A DNA stretch of 17,176 nucleotides. It comes from an uncultured Spirochaetaceae bacterium (GTDB lineage: Bacteria; Spirochaetota; Spirochaetia; Treponematales; Treponemataceae). The stretch spans positions 1 through 17,176 of the forward strand of contig CADBUT010000143.1 of the NCBI GenBank assembly GCA_902797925.1. Reading direction: 5' to 3'. The notes beneath the pieces were generated by a model. It was not told where the DNA came from, ran no database searches, and worked only from the letters and a program-made list of their open reading frames with translations. The position numbers and the translations under genes are program-made. Below are positions 8,361 through 15,567 of the stretch, piece by piece. The number at the start of each line of letters is the position of its first letter. The first letter of the stretch is position 1.

Positions 8361-8391
8361 AGCAGCTCAAATTATCGGGCTGCTTTTTTTT
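8361..8391 (+). terminator. Intrinsic terminator after the cyclase-urtA unit
   Basis: AGCAGCTC (8361-8368) pairs with GGGCTGCT (8377-8384) over eight positions with one G-U, around an eight-base loop. The stem runs directly into eight T (8384-8391). This is a clean rho-independent terminator separating the sensory unit from the trp operon. Confidence 0.92.
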
Positions 8392-8457
8392 GTGTCTATA
8401 TCCCCCAAAAAATTCTATAAAAAATAACAAAAATTCATCTTTTTTTGAAAATTTCTA

Positions 8458-8486
8458 TTGACAGAATTATAACGCTTTTGTATAGT
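8458..8486 (+). promoter_or_regulatory. trp operon promoter
   Basis: A perfect -35 TTGACA (8458-8463) and a -10 TATAGT (8481-8486, five of six) are separated by exactly 17 bases. A- and T-tracts from about 8405 to 8457 could act as an UP element. Transcription should start near 8493, leaving a leader of about 52 bases before trpE. That is too short for a Trp-rich leader peptide with attenuator, or for a T-box. Confidence 0.85.
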
Positions 8487-8496
8487 TCTAACTATA
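8481..8496. promoter_or_regulatory. Probable trp operator (palindrome over the -10 box and start site)
   Basis: TATAGTT, two bases, then AACTATA form a perfect seven-base inverted repeat. Its left arm contains the -10 box and its right arm covers the predicted start site, so a bound protein would block RNA polymerase. Another ACTATA half-site occurs at 8506-8511, and ACTAT again at 8526-8530. The TAGTT/AACTA core recalls the E. coli TrpR operator, but with two extra central bases. No regulator gene is in the window. Confidence 0.55.
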
Positions 8497-8544
8497 GAAA
8501 CAGATACTATAAAAAGAAATTAAATACTATTTGGAGAATTAATT

Positions 8545-9993
8545 ATGGAAAAACATTCTGATGGTCTATATAAATGTATGTCAAGCGAAAGATATACACC
8601 TTATTCTCTTGCAAGAAAAATTAAGGCAACTGCAATTCTTGAATCTGCAAGCTTTGCAAAAGGCAGGGAACGCTTTTCGATTCTTATGACCGAAGAAGCT
8701 TTCAAGATTGTTCAGGACGACAACGGCATAGCTTTTCTTATAGACGGAAAGCGCACGCCTTTCGATGATTCTGGTATTGAAAGCCTTGACGCACTCGGCA
8801 GAAAAAAGAGCGCAGACATTCTTGATGCGGCACTTTATGTAGCGGAACAGAACGAAATTCCTTCGTCTTTGCGCAATCTTGAAATACCTGTGCCGACGAG
8901 CGGTCTCGGCTATTTAAGCTATGAATTTGCGCGCAACTGTGACAACATCAGATTTTTTGAGCAGAAAGATGAGCTTAATATGCCTGAAAGCTGCTTTGTT
9001 GTAGGCCACATCTACATTATTTTTGACCATTTTACAGAGACAATGCACATTTTCGGTTTCAATTATAACGAACACGAAATTGACCTTAACGAAGCGATGT
9101 CAAAATTAGAGCGGCGCATTTCTGACATGGATTTTTCTTATGTTGAAGAACCGCCTGCACATTTTGATTATAAGATGCTCACCGACGTTGAAGAATCAAA
9201 AAAAGAGTATATCACCAAAGTTGAGGCTCTTAAAAAGCACATAATAGCAGGAGACTTGATTCAGGCTGTGCCTAGCCGCCGCGTTCAGATTGAATGTAAG
9301 GCAGATGCGCTTACAGTCTACGGTAAGCTACGCAAGGTAAACCCAAGCCCTTACATGTTCTACATCAATTTCGGTGATTTTGAGCTTACAGGTGCTTCTC
9401 CGGAAAGCCTCGTGCGCGTGCGCGGCGGCAAAGCAAGCATTCATCCGATTGCAGGAACAATCAGGCGCGGCAAAAACCAGCAGGAAGACGAGCAGCTTAT
9501 GAACAAGCTTCTTGCCGACCCGAAAGAGCGTGCGGAGCATCTGATGCTTGTTGACCTTGCAAGAAACGATCTCGGCCGCGTCTGCAAAGAAAATTCTGTG
9601 GCTGTTCCGCAGTTCATGGAATGTGAGCTTTTCTCTCATGTTATCCACATTGTCTCAAATACAGAAGGAACCGTGCAGGAAGGCGTTAAGCCGATTCAGG
9701 TTCTCCGCGCCTCATTCCCGGCCGGAACTGTTTCTGGCGCACCGAAGATTAATGCAATTCAGATTGTGAGCCGGCTTGAAAAGACAAAACGGCGCTTTTA
9801 TGCGGGCGCAGTCGGCTACATTCAGAGTAACGGCGACCTTGATTTCTGCATTACAATCCGCTCGACTTTCCACAAAGGCAACGTGTATACGCTGCAGGCC
9901 GGCGGCGGCATCGTTTATGATTCAAACCCTGAACGGGAATTTACTGAAACTTGTGAAAAACTAGGTGCACTGATAGATACACTTACAAAATAA
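8545..9993 (+). CDS. trpE: Anthranilate synthase component I (TrpE)
   Basis: TrpE converts chorismate to anthranilate using ammonia released by the TrpG glutaminase. The 482 residues are slightly below the usual 490-520. The N-terminal regulatory site LESAS (residues 32-36), with a further Ser after GRERF, is the known tryptophan feedback motif, so the enzyme should be inhibited by tryptophan. The chorismate-binding domain is intact: GASPESLVRV, PIAGTIRRG, DLARNDLGRV, SHVIHIVSNTEG, FPAGTVSGAPK, GAVGYI, and AGGGIVYDSNPERE near the end. PabB is excluded by the operon and the feedback motif. GGAG at 8533-8536 is eight bases before the chosen ATG. A second ATG at 8578 has no such signal. First gene of the trp operon; trpGD follows after 27 bases. 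Confidence 0.97.
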   Translation: MEKHSDGLYKCMSSERYTPYSLARKIKATAILESASFAKGRERFSILMTEEAFKIVQDDNGIAFLIDGKRTPFDDSGIESLDALGRKKSADILDAALYVAEQNEIPSSLRNLEIPVPTSGLGYLSYEFARNCDNIRFFEQKDELNMPESCFVVGHIYIIFDHFTETMHIFGFNYNEHEIDLNEAMSKLERRISDMDFSYVEEPPAHFDYKMLTDVEESKKEYITKVEALKKHIIAGDLIQAVPSRRVQIECKADALTVYGKLRKVNPSPYMFYINFGDFELTGASPESLVRVRGGKASIHPIAGTIRRGKNQQEDEQLMNKLLADPKERAEHLMLVDLARNDLGRVCKENSVAVPQFMECELFSHVIHIVSNTEGTVQEGVKPIQVLRASFPAGTVSGAPKINAIQIVSRLEKTKRRFYAGAVGYIQSNGDLDFCITIRSTFHKGNVYTLQAGGGIVYDSNPEREFTETCEKLGALIDTLTK

Positions 9994-10020
9994 AAAGCCT
10001 GACAAGGCAAGGAGCTTAAT

Positions 10021-11619
10021 ATGATTTTGTTTATTGACAATTATGACAGTTTTACTTTTAACGTAGTTCAGGCTTTCAAAGAAGCAACTGACGAAGAAAT
10101 CCGCGTGGTCCGCAACGACGAATACAAGGTTGAGGAACTTGCCGCGATGAAGCCGAAATATCTTGTCGTTTCGCCTGGCCCGGGCAACCCGTCTGAAGCC
10201 GGCATCTCAAAAGAAGCAATCCGCTATTTTGCCGGAAAAATCCCGATTCTTGGCGTTTGTCTCGGCCATCAGGCTATTGCAGAAGCTTTCGGTGCGAAAA
10301 TCGTAAAGGCAAAGTTCATCAAGCACGGCATTGTGGAAGAAATCAACCTTGATGGCCGCGGCATTTTCAGAACAATCGGCAAAAAAGCCAAGTTTACGCG
10401 CTATCATTCGCTTGTAATCGATGAATCGACCTTGCCTGAAGAATTTGAAGTTACAGCCCGTGCAGATGACGGCGACATTATGGGAATCCGCCACAAGACA
10501 ATGCCGGTTGAAGGCATTCAGTTTCATCCGGAAAGCATTGCAAGCGAAAACTGCCAGAAGCTCATTCAGGCGTTTTTGAAATACCGCCGCGAAAATCTGA
10601 ACGTAAGCGCACTTTTGAATCAGCTTATTGAAGGAAACGACCTTTCTGAAGATCAGGCCGCTCTCTTTATGGAATATGTGACGGACGGCAACATGGAACC
10701 GAGCGTTATGGCGGCAATCCTTACGGCAATGGCGGCAAAAGGCCCTGCAACAAGCGAAATGATTGGCTGTGCAAAAACGCTGCTGCTCAAGCGCACACCG
10801 TTTGACTGCAAAAAGACCGGACTTGCTGAAATCGTCGGCACAGGCGGCGACGGCAAAGGCTCATTTAATATTTCTTCGTTTTCGGCAATTGTTGCTGCAA
10901 GCTGCGGCCAGCCAATGGCAAAGCACGGCAACAGGGCTGTAAGCTCAAAATCTGGCGCGGCAGACTTTTTCGAAAATCTCGGCATAAATATTATGGCAAG
11001 CCCCGAAAAAACGGCTGCCCTTGTTGAAAAGACGAATTTCGGTTTTCTTATGGCGCCTGTCTATCATTCGGCTATGCGCTTTGCCGCGCCTGTAAGAAAG
11101 GCACTCGGCATCAAGACAATCATGAACATTTTAGGCCCGCTCTTGAACCCGGCACGTGCTGAATATGAGGTGCTCGGCGTTTACTCAAAAGATTTGCTCA
11201 AAGATTATGCACACGCTGCCAAATCGCTTGGTGCAAGGCGTGTAATGGTAATCTGTTCAGACGACGGCTACGATGAAATTTCGCCGTGCGCACTTACCCA
11301 TGTTGATCAGATTGACGAAAAGGGCAACGAGAACGCTTATGTAATTGACCCGGCCAAATTCGGCATTACAGATGCTGATGAAAACGAACTTCTTGGCGGC
11401 GACGGTAAGGTAAACGCAGAGCTTGCCCTTGAAGTAATGCACGGCCGCGGAAGAAAGACAATCCGCAATGCTGCCGGCTTGAACGCAGGAGCGGTGCTCT
11501 ATCTTACAGGCAAGGCAAAATCTTTTGAAGAAGGCTTCAGAATGGCGCTTGATGCGCTTGATTCTGGCAAGGCACTGGCTAAGCTTAACGAAATCCTTGA
11601 AGTAAGCAAGGCTGCTTAA
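10021..11619 (+). CDS. trpGD: Fused anthranilate synthase glutaminase and anthranilate phosphoribosyltransferase (TrpGD)
   Basis: This is a bifunctional 532-residue protein, almost the same length as the fused E. coli TrpD (531). Residues 1 to about 190 are a class I glutamine amidotransferase: DNYDSFTFN, VVSPGPGNPSEAG, nucleophile Cys80 in GVCLGHQ, and His169/Glu171 in FHPES. It hands ammonia to TrpE. From about residue 198 comes the phosphoribosyltransferase, which joins anthranilate to PRPP. Its PRPP loop GTGGDG starts at Gly273 and is followed by KGSFNISS, KHGNRAVSSKSGAAD, and the anthranilate-site region APVYHSAMRFAAPVRKALG and NILGPLLNPA. AAGGAG six bases before the ATG is the best ribosome binding site of the operon. 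Both halves keep their catalytic residues, so the fusion is functional. Confidence 0.97.
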   Translation: MILFIDNYDSFTFNVVQAFKEATDEEIRVVRNDEYKVEELAAMKPKYLVVSPGPGNPSEAGISKEAIRYFAGKIPILGVCLGHQAIAEAFGAKIVKAKFIKHGIVEEINLDGRGIFRTIGKKAKFTRYHSLVIDESTLPEEFEVTARADDGDIMGIRHKTMPVEGIQFHPESIASENCQKLIQAFLKYRRENLNVSALLNQLIEGNDLSEDQAALFMEYVTDGNMEPSVMAAILTAMAAKGPATSEMIGCAKTLLLKRTPFDCKKTGLAEIVGTGGDGKGSFNISSFSAIVAASCGQPMAKHGNRAVSSKSGAADFFENLGINIMASPEKTAALVEKTNFGFLMAPVYHSAMRFAAPVRKALGIKTIMNILGPLLNPARAEYEVLGVYSKDLLKDYAHAAKSLGARRVMVICSDDGYDEISPCALTHVDQIDEKGNENAYVIDPAKFGITDADENELLGGDGKVNAELALEVMHGRGRKTIRNAAGLNAGAVLYLTGKAKSFEEGFRMALDALDSGKALAKLNEILEVSKAA

Positions 11620-11632
11620 AGGTTGGTGCTGA

Positions 11633-13270
11633 ATGTCTAGGAACATTCTTAAAGAAATCGTCGCAAGGCGCAAGAAAGACATAAAAGCAGACGGCTTTGA
11701 CGGCGGTTTCAATATTCCTGCTGAAAGAAGCCGCCCGGTTCATCAGTTTTTAGCTGAAAAGGGCGTGATTCTTGAAGTTAAACGTGCAAGCCCAAGCAAG
11801 GGCGACATCGCGCCGTCTCTTGATTCTTATGCTACGGCTTATGAATATGCCAAGAACGGCGCGAAGGCAATCAGCTGCCTTACTGAAAAAAACTGGTTCA
11901 AAGGCACGCTCGAAGACTTGATGAAAGTTTGCGCCGCCGTTGACGCTTTTGAAAGAGACACCGGCTTGAAAGGCCCTGCCGTTTTGCGCAAAGACTTTTT
12001 GTTTGACGTGAAAGACGTTGAAATTGCATACAGAGCTGGTGCAGATGCTGTGCTGCTGATTGCACGCATTCTTTCAGCACGAAAAATGCTTGCTATGGCA
12101 AAAAAAGCTGAAGAGCTGGGCATCAGCGTCTTAATTGAAATCCGCAAGGACAGCGACGTTAAGAAGCTTGAGCATGTTATGCGGTATGTCAGCGGCAAAA
12201 ACATTGTCTGCGGCGTAAACAGCCGTGACCTCAAGAATTTCACGGTTGACACGCTCGTGCCTGCCGTTATGCTTGAACGCATACGCAAGATAAGCGGCGG
12301 CGCGCGTGTAATCTTTGAAAGCGGAATACTTTCGCCGAATGCCGCAGCTTTTGCAGGCGGCTTGGGCTTTTCGGGCATTCTTTTGGGCGAAGCAGCCGCG
12401 AAGAACCCTGAAAAAGCCGGTGAATTCATAAAAGCTTTTGAAAGCACAAACCTTAACGCAAACGGAAAATTCTGGTTAGATTATGCTTCAAAGCTTGGGC
12501 AGAAAAATCATAAGCCTTTTGTGAAAATCTGCGGAAACACAAATGCTGAAGACGCGGTGCTTGCCGCAAGAAACGGCACAGACTTTCTCGGTTTTATAAT
12601 CTGGTCAAAGTCAAAACGCAACGTTGATTGCGGAAAAATCCGCGAAATAAGAGAAGCTATCAACAACCTCGCCGCAGAGCGACGAGGTATGTTGTTCTCA
12701 AAAGGAATTGCACTCAGGTTTAATACCCCTTGTTTCGACGCAGAGCGTCGGGGTATTAAACCTTCGGCACGAATAAAAACTTCCGGCTTGAAGCTGCCGC
12801 AATTCGTTGGCGTGATAGTTGAGCCTGAAAGCGAAGACGCCGCTGAAGCTTATCAGCTTGTAAAAGAAGGCATTCTTGACGCAATTCAGGTGCATACGTT
12901 TGAAGCGGCAAAAGCTTTTCTGCAAAACAAAGAGCTTGCGGCTCTTCCGCATTATTGCGCGGTGAACATTTCAGACGAAGCCGATATTGCCAAGCTTGAT
13001 GAGCTTGCAAAACTAGGCGAGCCGCGCATTCTGGTTGATGCACAGACAAGCGGCAAAATCGGCGGCACAGGCAAGACGATAGACGAAGCGCTGCTTTCGG
13101 CAATTGCAAAAAAATACAGGTTGTGGATTGCGGGTGGCTTGAGCATCGGCAACATAAAGCATATAAAGAATACGTTCAGACCTGAACTTGTAGATTTGGT
13201 TTCAAGCCTTGAAAAAGAGCCGGGAATCAAAGACGCAGAAAAATTGACAGCCTTTTTGGAGAAAATGTGA
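11633..13270 (+). CDS. trpCF: Fused indole-3-glycerol-phosphate synthase and phosphoribosylanthranilate isomerase (TrpCF), with internal insertion
   Basis: This protein carries two successive steps of tryptophan synthesis in reverse domain order, as in E. coli. Residues 1 to about 265 are TrpC: Glu48/Lys50 in LEVKRASPSKG, the catalytic Lys in LRKDF, LIEIRKD, GVNSRDL and FESGI. A linker leads to TrpF from about residue 296, with Cys300 (VKICGN) as general base and Asp469 (LVDAQTSGKIGGTG) as general acid, then AGGLS and the PGIKD end. At 545 residues it is about 90 longer than the E. coli fusion. About 40 of the extra residues (roughly 346-386) sit between helix 2 and strand 3 of the TrpF barrel. 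They are encoded by paired palindromes and contain the repeated peptide AERRG (348-352 and 370-374). The insertion keeps the reading frame, and all visible catalytic residues remain, so activity is likely but untested. The stop overlaps the trpB start. Confidence 0.95.
   Translation: MSRNILKEIVARRKKDIKADGFDGGFNIPAERSRPVHQFLAEKGVILEVKRASPSKGDIAPSLDSYATAYEYAKNGAKAISCLTEKNWFKGTLEDLMKVCAAVDAFERDTGLKGPAVLRKDFLFDVKDVEIAYRAGADAVLLIARILSARKMLAMAKKAEELGISVLIEIRKDSDVKKLEHVMRYVSGKNIVCGVNSRDLKNFTVDTLVPAVMLERIRKISGGARVIFESGILSPNAAAFAGGLGFSGILLGEAAAKNPEKAGEFIKAFESTNLNANGKFWLDYASKLGQKNHKPFVKICGNTNAEDAVLAARNGTDFLGFIIWSKSKRNVDCGKIREIREAINNLAAERRGMLFSKGIALRFNTPCFDAERRGIKPSARIKTSGLKLPQFVGVIVEPESEDAAEAYQLVKEGILDAIQVHTFEAAKAFLQNKELAALPHYCAVNISDEADIAKLDELAKLGEPRILVDAQTSGKIGGTGKTIDEALLSAIAKKYRLWIAGGLSIGNIKHIKNTFRPELVDLVSSLEKEPGIKDAEKLTAFLEKM
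12666..12688 (+). repeat. Hairpin A of the trpF insertion
   Basis: ACCTCG and CGAGGT form the outer six pairs. After one C/A mismatch come three more pairs, closed by the loop AGA. The flanking AACAAC and GTTGTT can lengthen the stem across a bulge. Confidence 0.7.
12717..12762 (+). repeat. Hairpin B of the trpF insertion
   Basis: GGTTTAATACCCC (12717-12729) and GGGGTATTAAACC (12750-12762) are perfectly complementary over 13 bases. Inside, CGACGC/GCGTCG forms six more pairs with loop AGA; base 12750 can join either stem. A bulge of six or seven bases (TTGTTT) sits on the left side. Such a long perfect stem inside a coding sequence is not explained by codon use. Confidence 0.9.
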
Positions 13271-14535
13271 TGACACATTCAGACAACGGTTTTTTTAATA
13301 GATACGGCGGAAAATATGTGGCAGAAGTGCTTCGCCGCCCGCTCGATGAGCTTGAAACTGCTTTTAAAGAAGCAATGGCAGATTCTGCTTTTTTGCAGGA
13401 ACTCAATACAATTCAAAGAGATTATATAGGAAGGGAAACGCCGCTTCTGTTTGCGGAAACTGCGACAAAGCTTTTGGGCGGCGCGCAAATTTACATCAAG
13501 CTTGAAGGCTTGGCAAACACCGGCGCACACAAGATTAACAACGCAATCGGGCAATGCCTGCTTGCAAAGCGCATGGGCAAAAAGCGCATAATTGCAGAAA
13601 CAGGCGCCGGTCAGCATGGCGTAGCGACAGCGGCGGCTTGCGCAAAGCTCGGGCTTGACTGCACTGTGTACATGGGCGAAGTTGACGTGCGCCGTCAGCA
13701 GCCGAATGTTTCCACAATGGAAATGTACGGCGCAAAAGTTCATGCCGTAACAAGCGGCAGCCGCACTTTGAAAGATGCGGTCAACGAAGCCATGCGCGAC
13801 TGGGCTGCGAACCCCGATACAACGCATTATTGCCTCGGTTCGGCTTTAGGTCCTGCGCCTTTTCCTGATATTGTACGCGAATTTCAGAGCGTAATCGGCC
13901 GCGAAGTTGAAAGACAGGCAAAAGAGCGCAAGCTTGATATTGCGGCTTTGATTGCATGCTGCGGCGGCGGTTCAAACTCAATCGGTTTTTTCAGCCCGTT
14001 TATAAACAGAAAATCACCGCGCCTTATCGCAGTTGAAGCCGGCGGCACTGGCCCGGGTGTAGGGCAGAACGCAAGCCGCATGACAGGCAATGCAAGCCGC
14101 GAAGGCATCATGCAGGGCTATAAGTCGCGCTTCTTGCTTGATGAAGACGGTCAGTCTTTGCCCACAAGCTCTATTTCAGCAGGTCTTGATTATTGCGGAA
14201 TCGGGCCGCAGCTTGCCGCGCTTGGTAATGCGGGCAGAATTGAGTTTACTTCAGCTTTGGACAAAGAAGCTTTGGACGCAGTTCTATTTTTTGCCAAAAA
14301 TGAAGGTGTGCTCTTTGCAATGGAAAGTGCGCATGCCGGTGCAGAAGCAATCAAGCTTGCGCCTACGCTGCCTAAAGACAAGGCGATAATCATAAATATG
14401 TCAGGGCGCGGTGACAAAGACATTTTCATAACCTGCCCTGTGTTCCGTCCTGAAGAATGGAAAAAATTTCTCGCTGCTGAACTTGAGCGCTTGAATGACA
14501 ACAAAGACATACATCAGGCTAAAAGCATGAACTGA
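13270..14535 (+). CDS. trpB: Tryptophan synthase beta subunit (TrpB)
   Basis: TrpB condenses indole, channelled from TrpA, with serine to give tryptophan, using pyridoxal phosphate. The 421 residues show the standard TrpB1 form. Lys88 (TGAHKINNA) is the Schiff-base lysine, Glu110 (ETGAGQHG) the catalytic acid, and GGGSN at 232-236 the phosphate-binding loop; these agree within one residue with E. coli. The start chosen is the ATG at 13270, which overlaps the trpCF stop as TGATG and has GGAG (13258-13261) eight bases upstream. A GTG at 13267 in the same frame would add one residue. The overlap implies translational coupling. The TGATG motif recurs at the trpB end. Confidence 0.97.
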   Translation: MTHSDNGFFNRYGGKYVAEVLRRPLDELETAFKEAMADSAFLQELNTIQRDYIGRETPLLFAETATKLLGGAQIYIKLEGLANTGAHKINNAIGQCLLAKRMGKKRIIAETGAGQHGVATAAACAKLGLDCTVYMGEVDVRRQQPNVSTMEMYGAKVHAVTSGSRTLKDAVNEAMRDWAANPDTTHYCLGSALGPAPFPDIVREFQSVIGREVERQAKERKLDIAALIACCGGGSNSIGFFSPFINRKSPRLIAVEAGGTGPGVGQNASRMTGNASREGIMQGYKSRFLLDEDGQSLPTSSISAGLDYCGIGPQLAALGNAGRIEFTSALDKEALDAVLFFAKNEGVLFAMESAHAGAEAIKLAPTLPKDKAIIINMSGRGDKDIFITCPVFRPEEWKKFLAAELERLNDNKDIHQAKSMN

Positions 14536-14558
14536 TGCTTGAAAATTCGGAGTATAAT

Positions 14559-15311
14559 ATGAAGAAAATAAAACTAATGTCACATCTTGTTGCAGGTTAC
14601 CCGACAGATGAACTTGCGCTTACAGCCGCCCGCGCCCTTATTGCAGGCGGTGCAGATATACTTGAGATTCAGCTTCCGTTCAGCGACCCAAGTGCAGACG
14701 GTCCTGCAATTCAAAGTGCATGCACAGAAGTGCTTGAACGTCATTATAAGACTGCGGACGGGCTACGCTTTATTGAAACAATCCACAAGGACTTCCCTGA
14801 AATTCCGATTTACATAATGAGCTACGGAAGCTTGATTTATACGCCGGGCGTGGCGGAATTCTGCAAGAAAGCAGCTTCTGTCGGTGTAAAAGGAATGATT
14901 GTACCTGACCTGCCTTTTGACTTTGACGAAGGGCTTACGGCTGCTTGCAAGGCAAACGGAATGATAAACATTCCTGTAGCTGCGCCGAGCATGAGCGGAG
15001 AGCGGCTGAAAAAGCTTGCTGAAGCAGGTTTTCCGTATATTTATGCCGCGCTTAGAACAGGCATAACAGGAACAGATACAACGATTAACGACGAGACAAT
15101 CAGCTTTTTGAAGAAGGTAAGTGCCGGCGGTTCAAAGATTTACGGCGGTTTCGGTATCTCAAACGGCGCACAGTCAAAAGCGCTTGCTGATTCAGTCGAT
15201 GCAGTTGTTGCCGGTTCAGTCTTTGTCAGGCTAATCGACAAAAACAGAGCAGACAAGCAGAAGCTCTTTGACGAAGTAAAAACCAAGACAGCCGAAATCA
15301 CCGGTGCGTAA
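14559..15311 (+). CDS. trpA: Tryptophan synthase alpha subunit (TrpA)
   Basis: TrpA cleaves indole-3-glycerol phosphate to indole and glyceraldehyde-3-phosphate and passes the indole to TrpB through the subunit tunnel. With this start it has 250 residues, a little short of the 268 of E. coli. Glu36 (ILEIQLPFSDP) and Asp47 (SADGP) match the catalytic Glu49 and Asp60. Later motifs are PDLPF, AAPSMS, YAALRTGITG and YGGFGIS. The phosphate-binding glycine loops are present. I chose ATG 14559 because GGAG (14549-14552) lies six bases before it and the protein then starts directly with the usual KLMSHLVAGYP. An in-frame ATG at 14535, overlapping the trpB stop as TGATG, would add eight residues but has only weak CAGG upstream. 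Last gene of the operon. Confidence 0.93.
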   Translation: MKKIKLMSHLVAGYPTDELALTAARALIAGGADILEIQLPFSDPSADGPAIQSACTEVLERHYKTADGLRFIETIHKDFPEIPIYIMSYGSLIYTPGVAEFCKKAASVGVKGMIVPDLPFDFDEGLTAACKANGMINIPVAAPSMSGERLKKLAEAGFPYIYAALRTGITGTDTTINDETISFLKKVSAGGSKIYGGFGISNGAQSKALADSVDAVVAGSVFVRLIDKNRADKQKLFDEVKTKTAEITGA

Positions 15312-15321
15312 AATCTTTTAA

Positions 15322-15490
15322 GTCTGGCGCTTTTCGCAGTAGCTTGTTCTACAAATATAAGACTATGCGGCGAAAAGTGTCTGTTTTTGCATAGCAAAAA
15401 CAGACGGCTTGTGTGCAGCGTGCTTTTTTATAGCTTTATCGTAGTTTCTCGTAAAATATGCACTGCGGCGAAAAGCGCCGGCCGTCAGAC
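15322..15490. repeat. Structured non-coding region with nested and competing inverted repeats
   Basis: No credible gene lies between the trpA stop and 15651. The first half of this gap is highly self-complementary. GGCGCTTTTCGC (15326-15337) is the exact reverse complement of GCGAAAAGCGCC (15468-15479), and GTCTG (15322-15326) can pair with CAGAC (15486-15490) outside it. A third copy, TGCGGCGAAAAG at 15366-15377, is a 12-base direct repeat of 15464-15475. It lets the left arm pair locally instead (15328-15337 with 15370-15379, one G-U). Small GTAG/CTAC and perfect 12-base hairpins sit inside. It may be a repetitive palindromic element, a structured trp 3' end or a small RNA. I do not recognise the family. 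Confidence 0.7.
15379..15405. repeat. Perfect 12-base hairpin
   Basis: GTCTGTTTTTGC and GCAAAAACAGAC are perfectly complementary around the loop ATA. The T-run is inside the stem and no T-run follows, so this is not an ordinary terminator. Its outer bases GTCTG/CAGAC repeat the outer bases of the larger structure at 15322-15490. Confidence 0.85.
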
Positions 15491-15529
15491 ATTTGTTTTT
15501 CCTGTTTTAACACATAAACGGAATTTTTG

Positions 15530-15538
15530 TGCTATAAT
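15530..15538 (+). promoter_or_regulatory. Extended -10 promoter candidate upstream of the DinB/DUF3795 gene
   Basis: TGCTATAAT is a perfect extended -10 (TG, one base, TATAAT). No good -35 is seen 16-18 bases upstream, which extended -10 promoters can tolerate. It would leave a leader of about 105 bases. Confidence 0.45.
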
Positions 15539-15567
15539 CAAGTAGATGACAATCTCAAACATATTGA

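Larger units (their letters stand above)
12662..12790 (+). repeat. In-frame palindromic insertion element within the trpF part of trpCF
   Basis: About 120-130 bases interrupt the TrpF half between IREAIN and LPQFVGV, where other TrpF proteins have only a short turn. The stretch contains two palindromes separated by 28 bases, both with the core CGCAGAGCG (12673-12681 and 12739-12747) and both followed by a GGTAT sequence. The two cores are 66 bases apart, so the repeat is also in frame and yields AERRG twice. The organisation is reminiscent of Rickettsia palindromic elements, which invade protein genes in frame. Exact ends cannot be set without relatives, and no target duplication is obvious. 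Confidence 0.7.

Noticed and set aside
8493..8544. Trp leader peptide or attenuator before trpE
   Set aside because: The predicted leader is about 52 bases, contains no short frame with Trp codons, and has no terminator hairpin.
11839..12447. 202-codon open frame on the minus strand inside trpC
   Set aside because: It mirrors the TrpC coding frame, and its Ser-, Ala- and Lys-rich product shows no domain; no start signal precedes it.
15379..15405. Hairpin as the terminator of the trp operon
   Set aside because: The T-run lies within the stem and the bases after it are GGCTTG, so the U-tail needed for intrinsic termination is absent.
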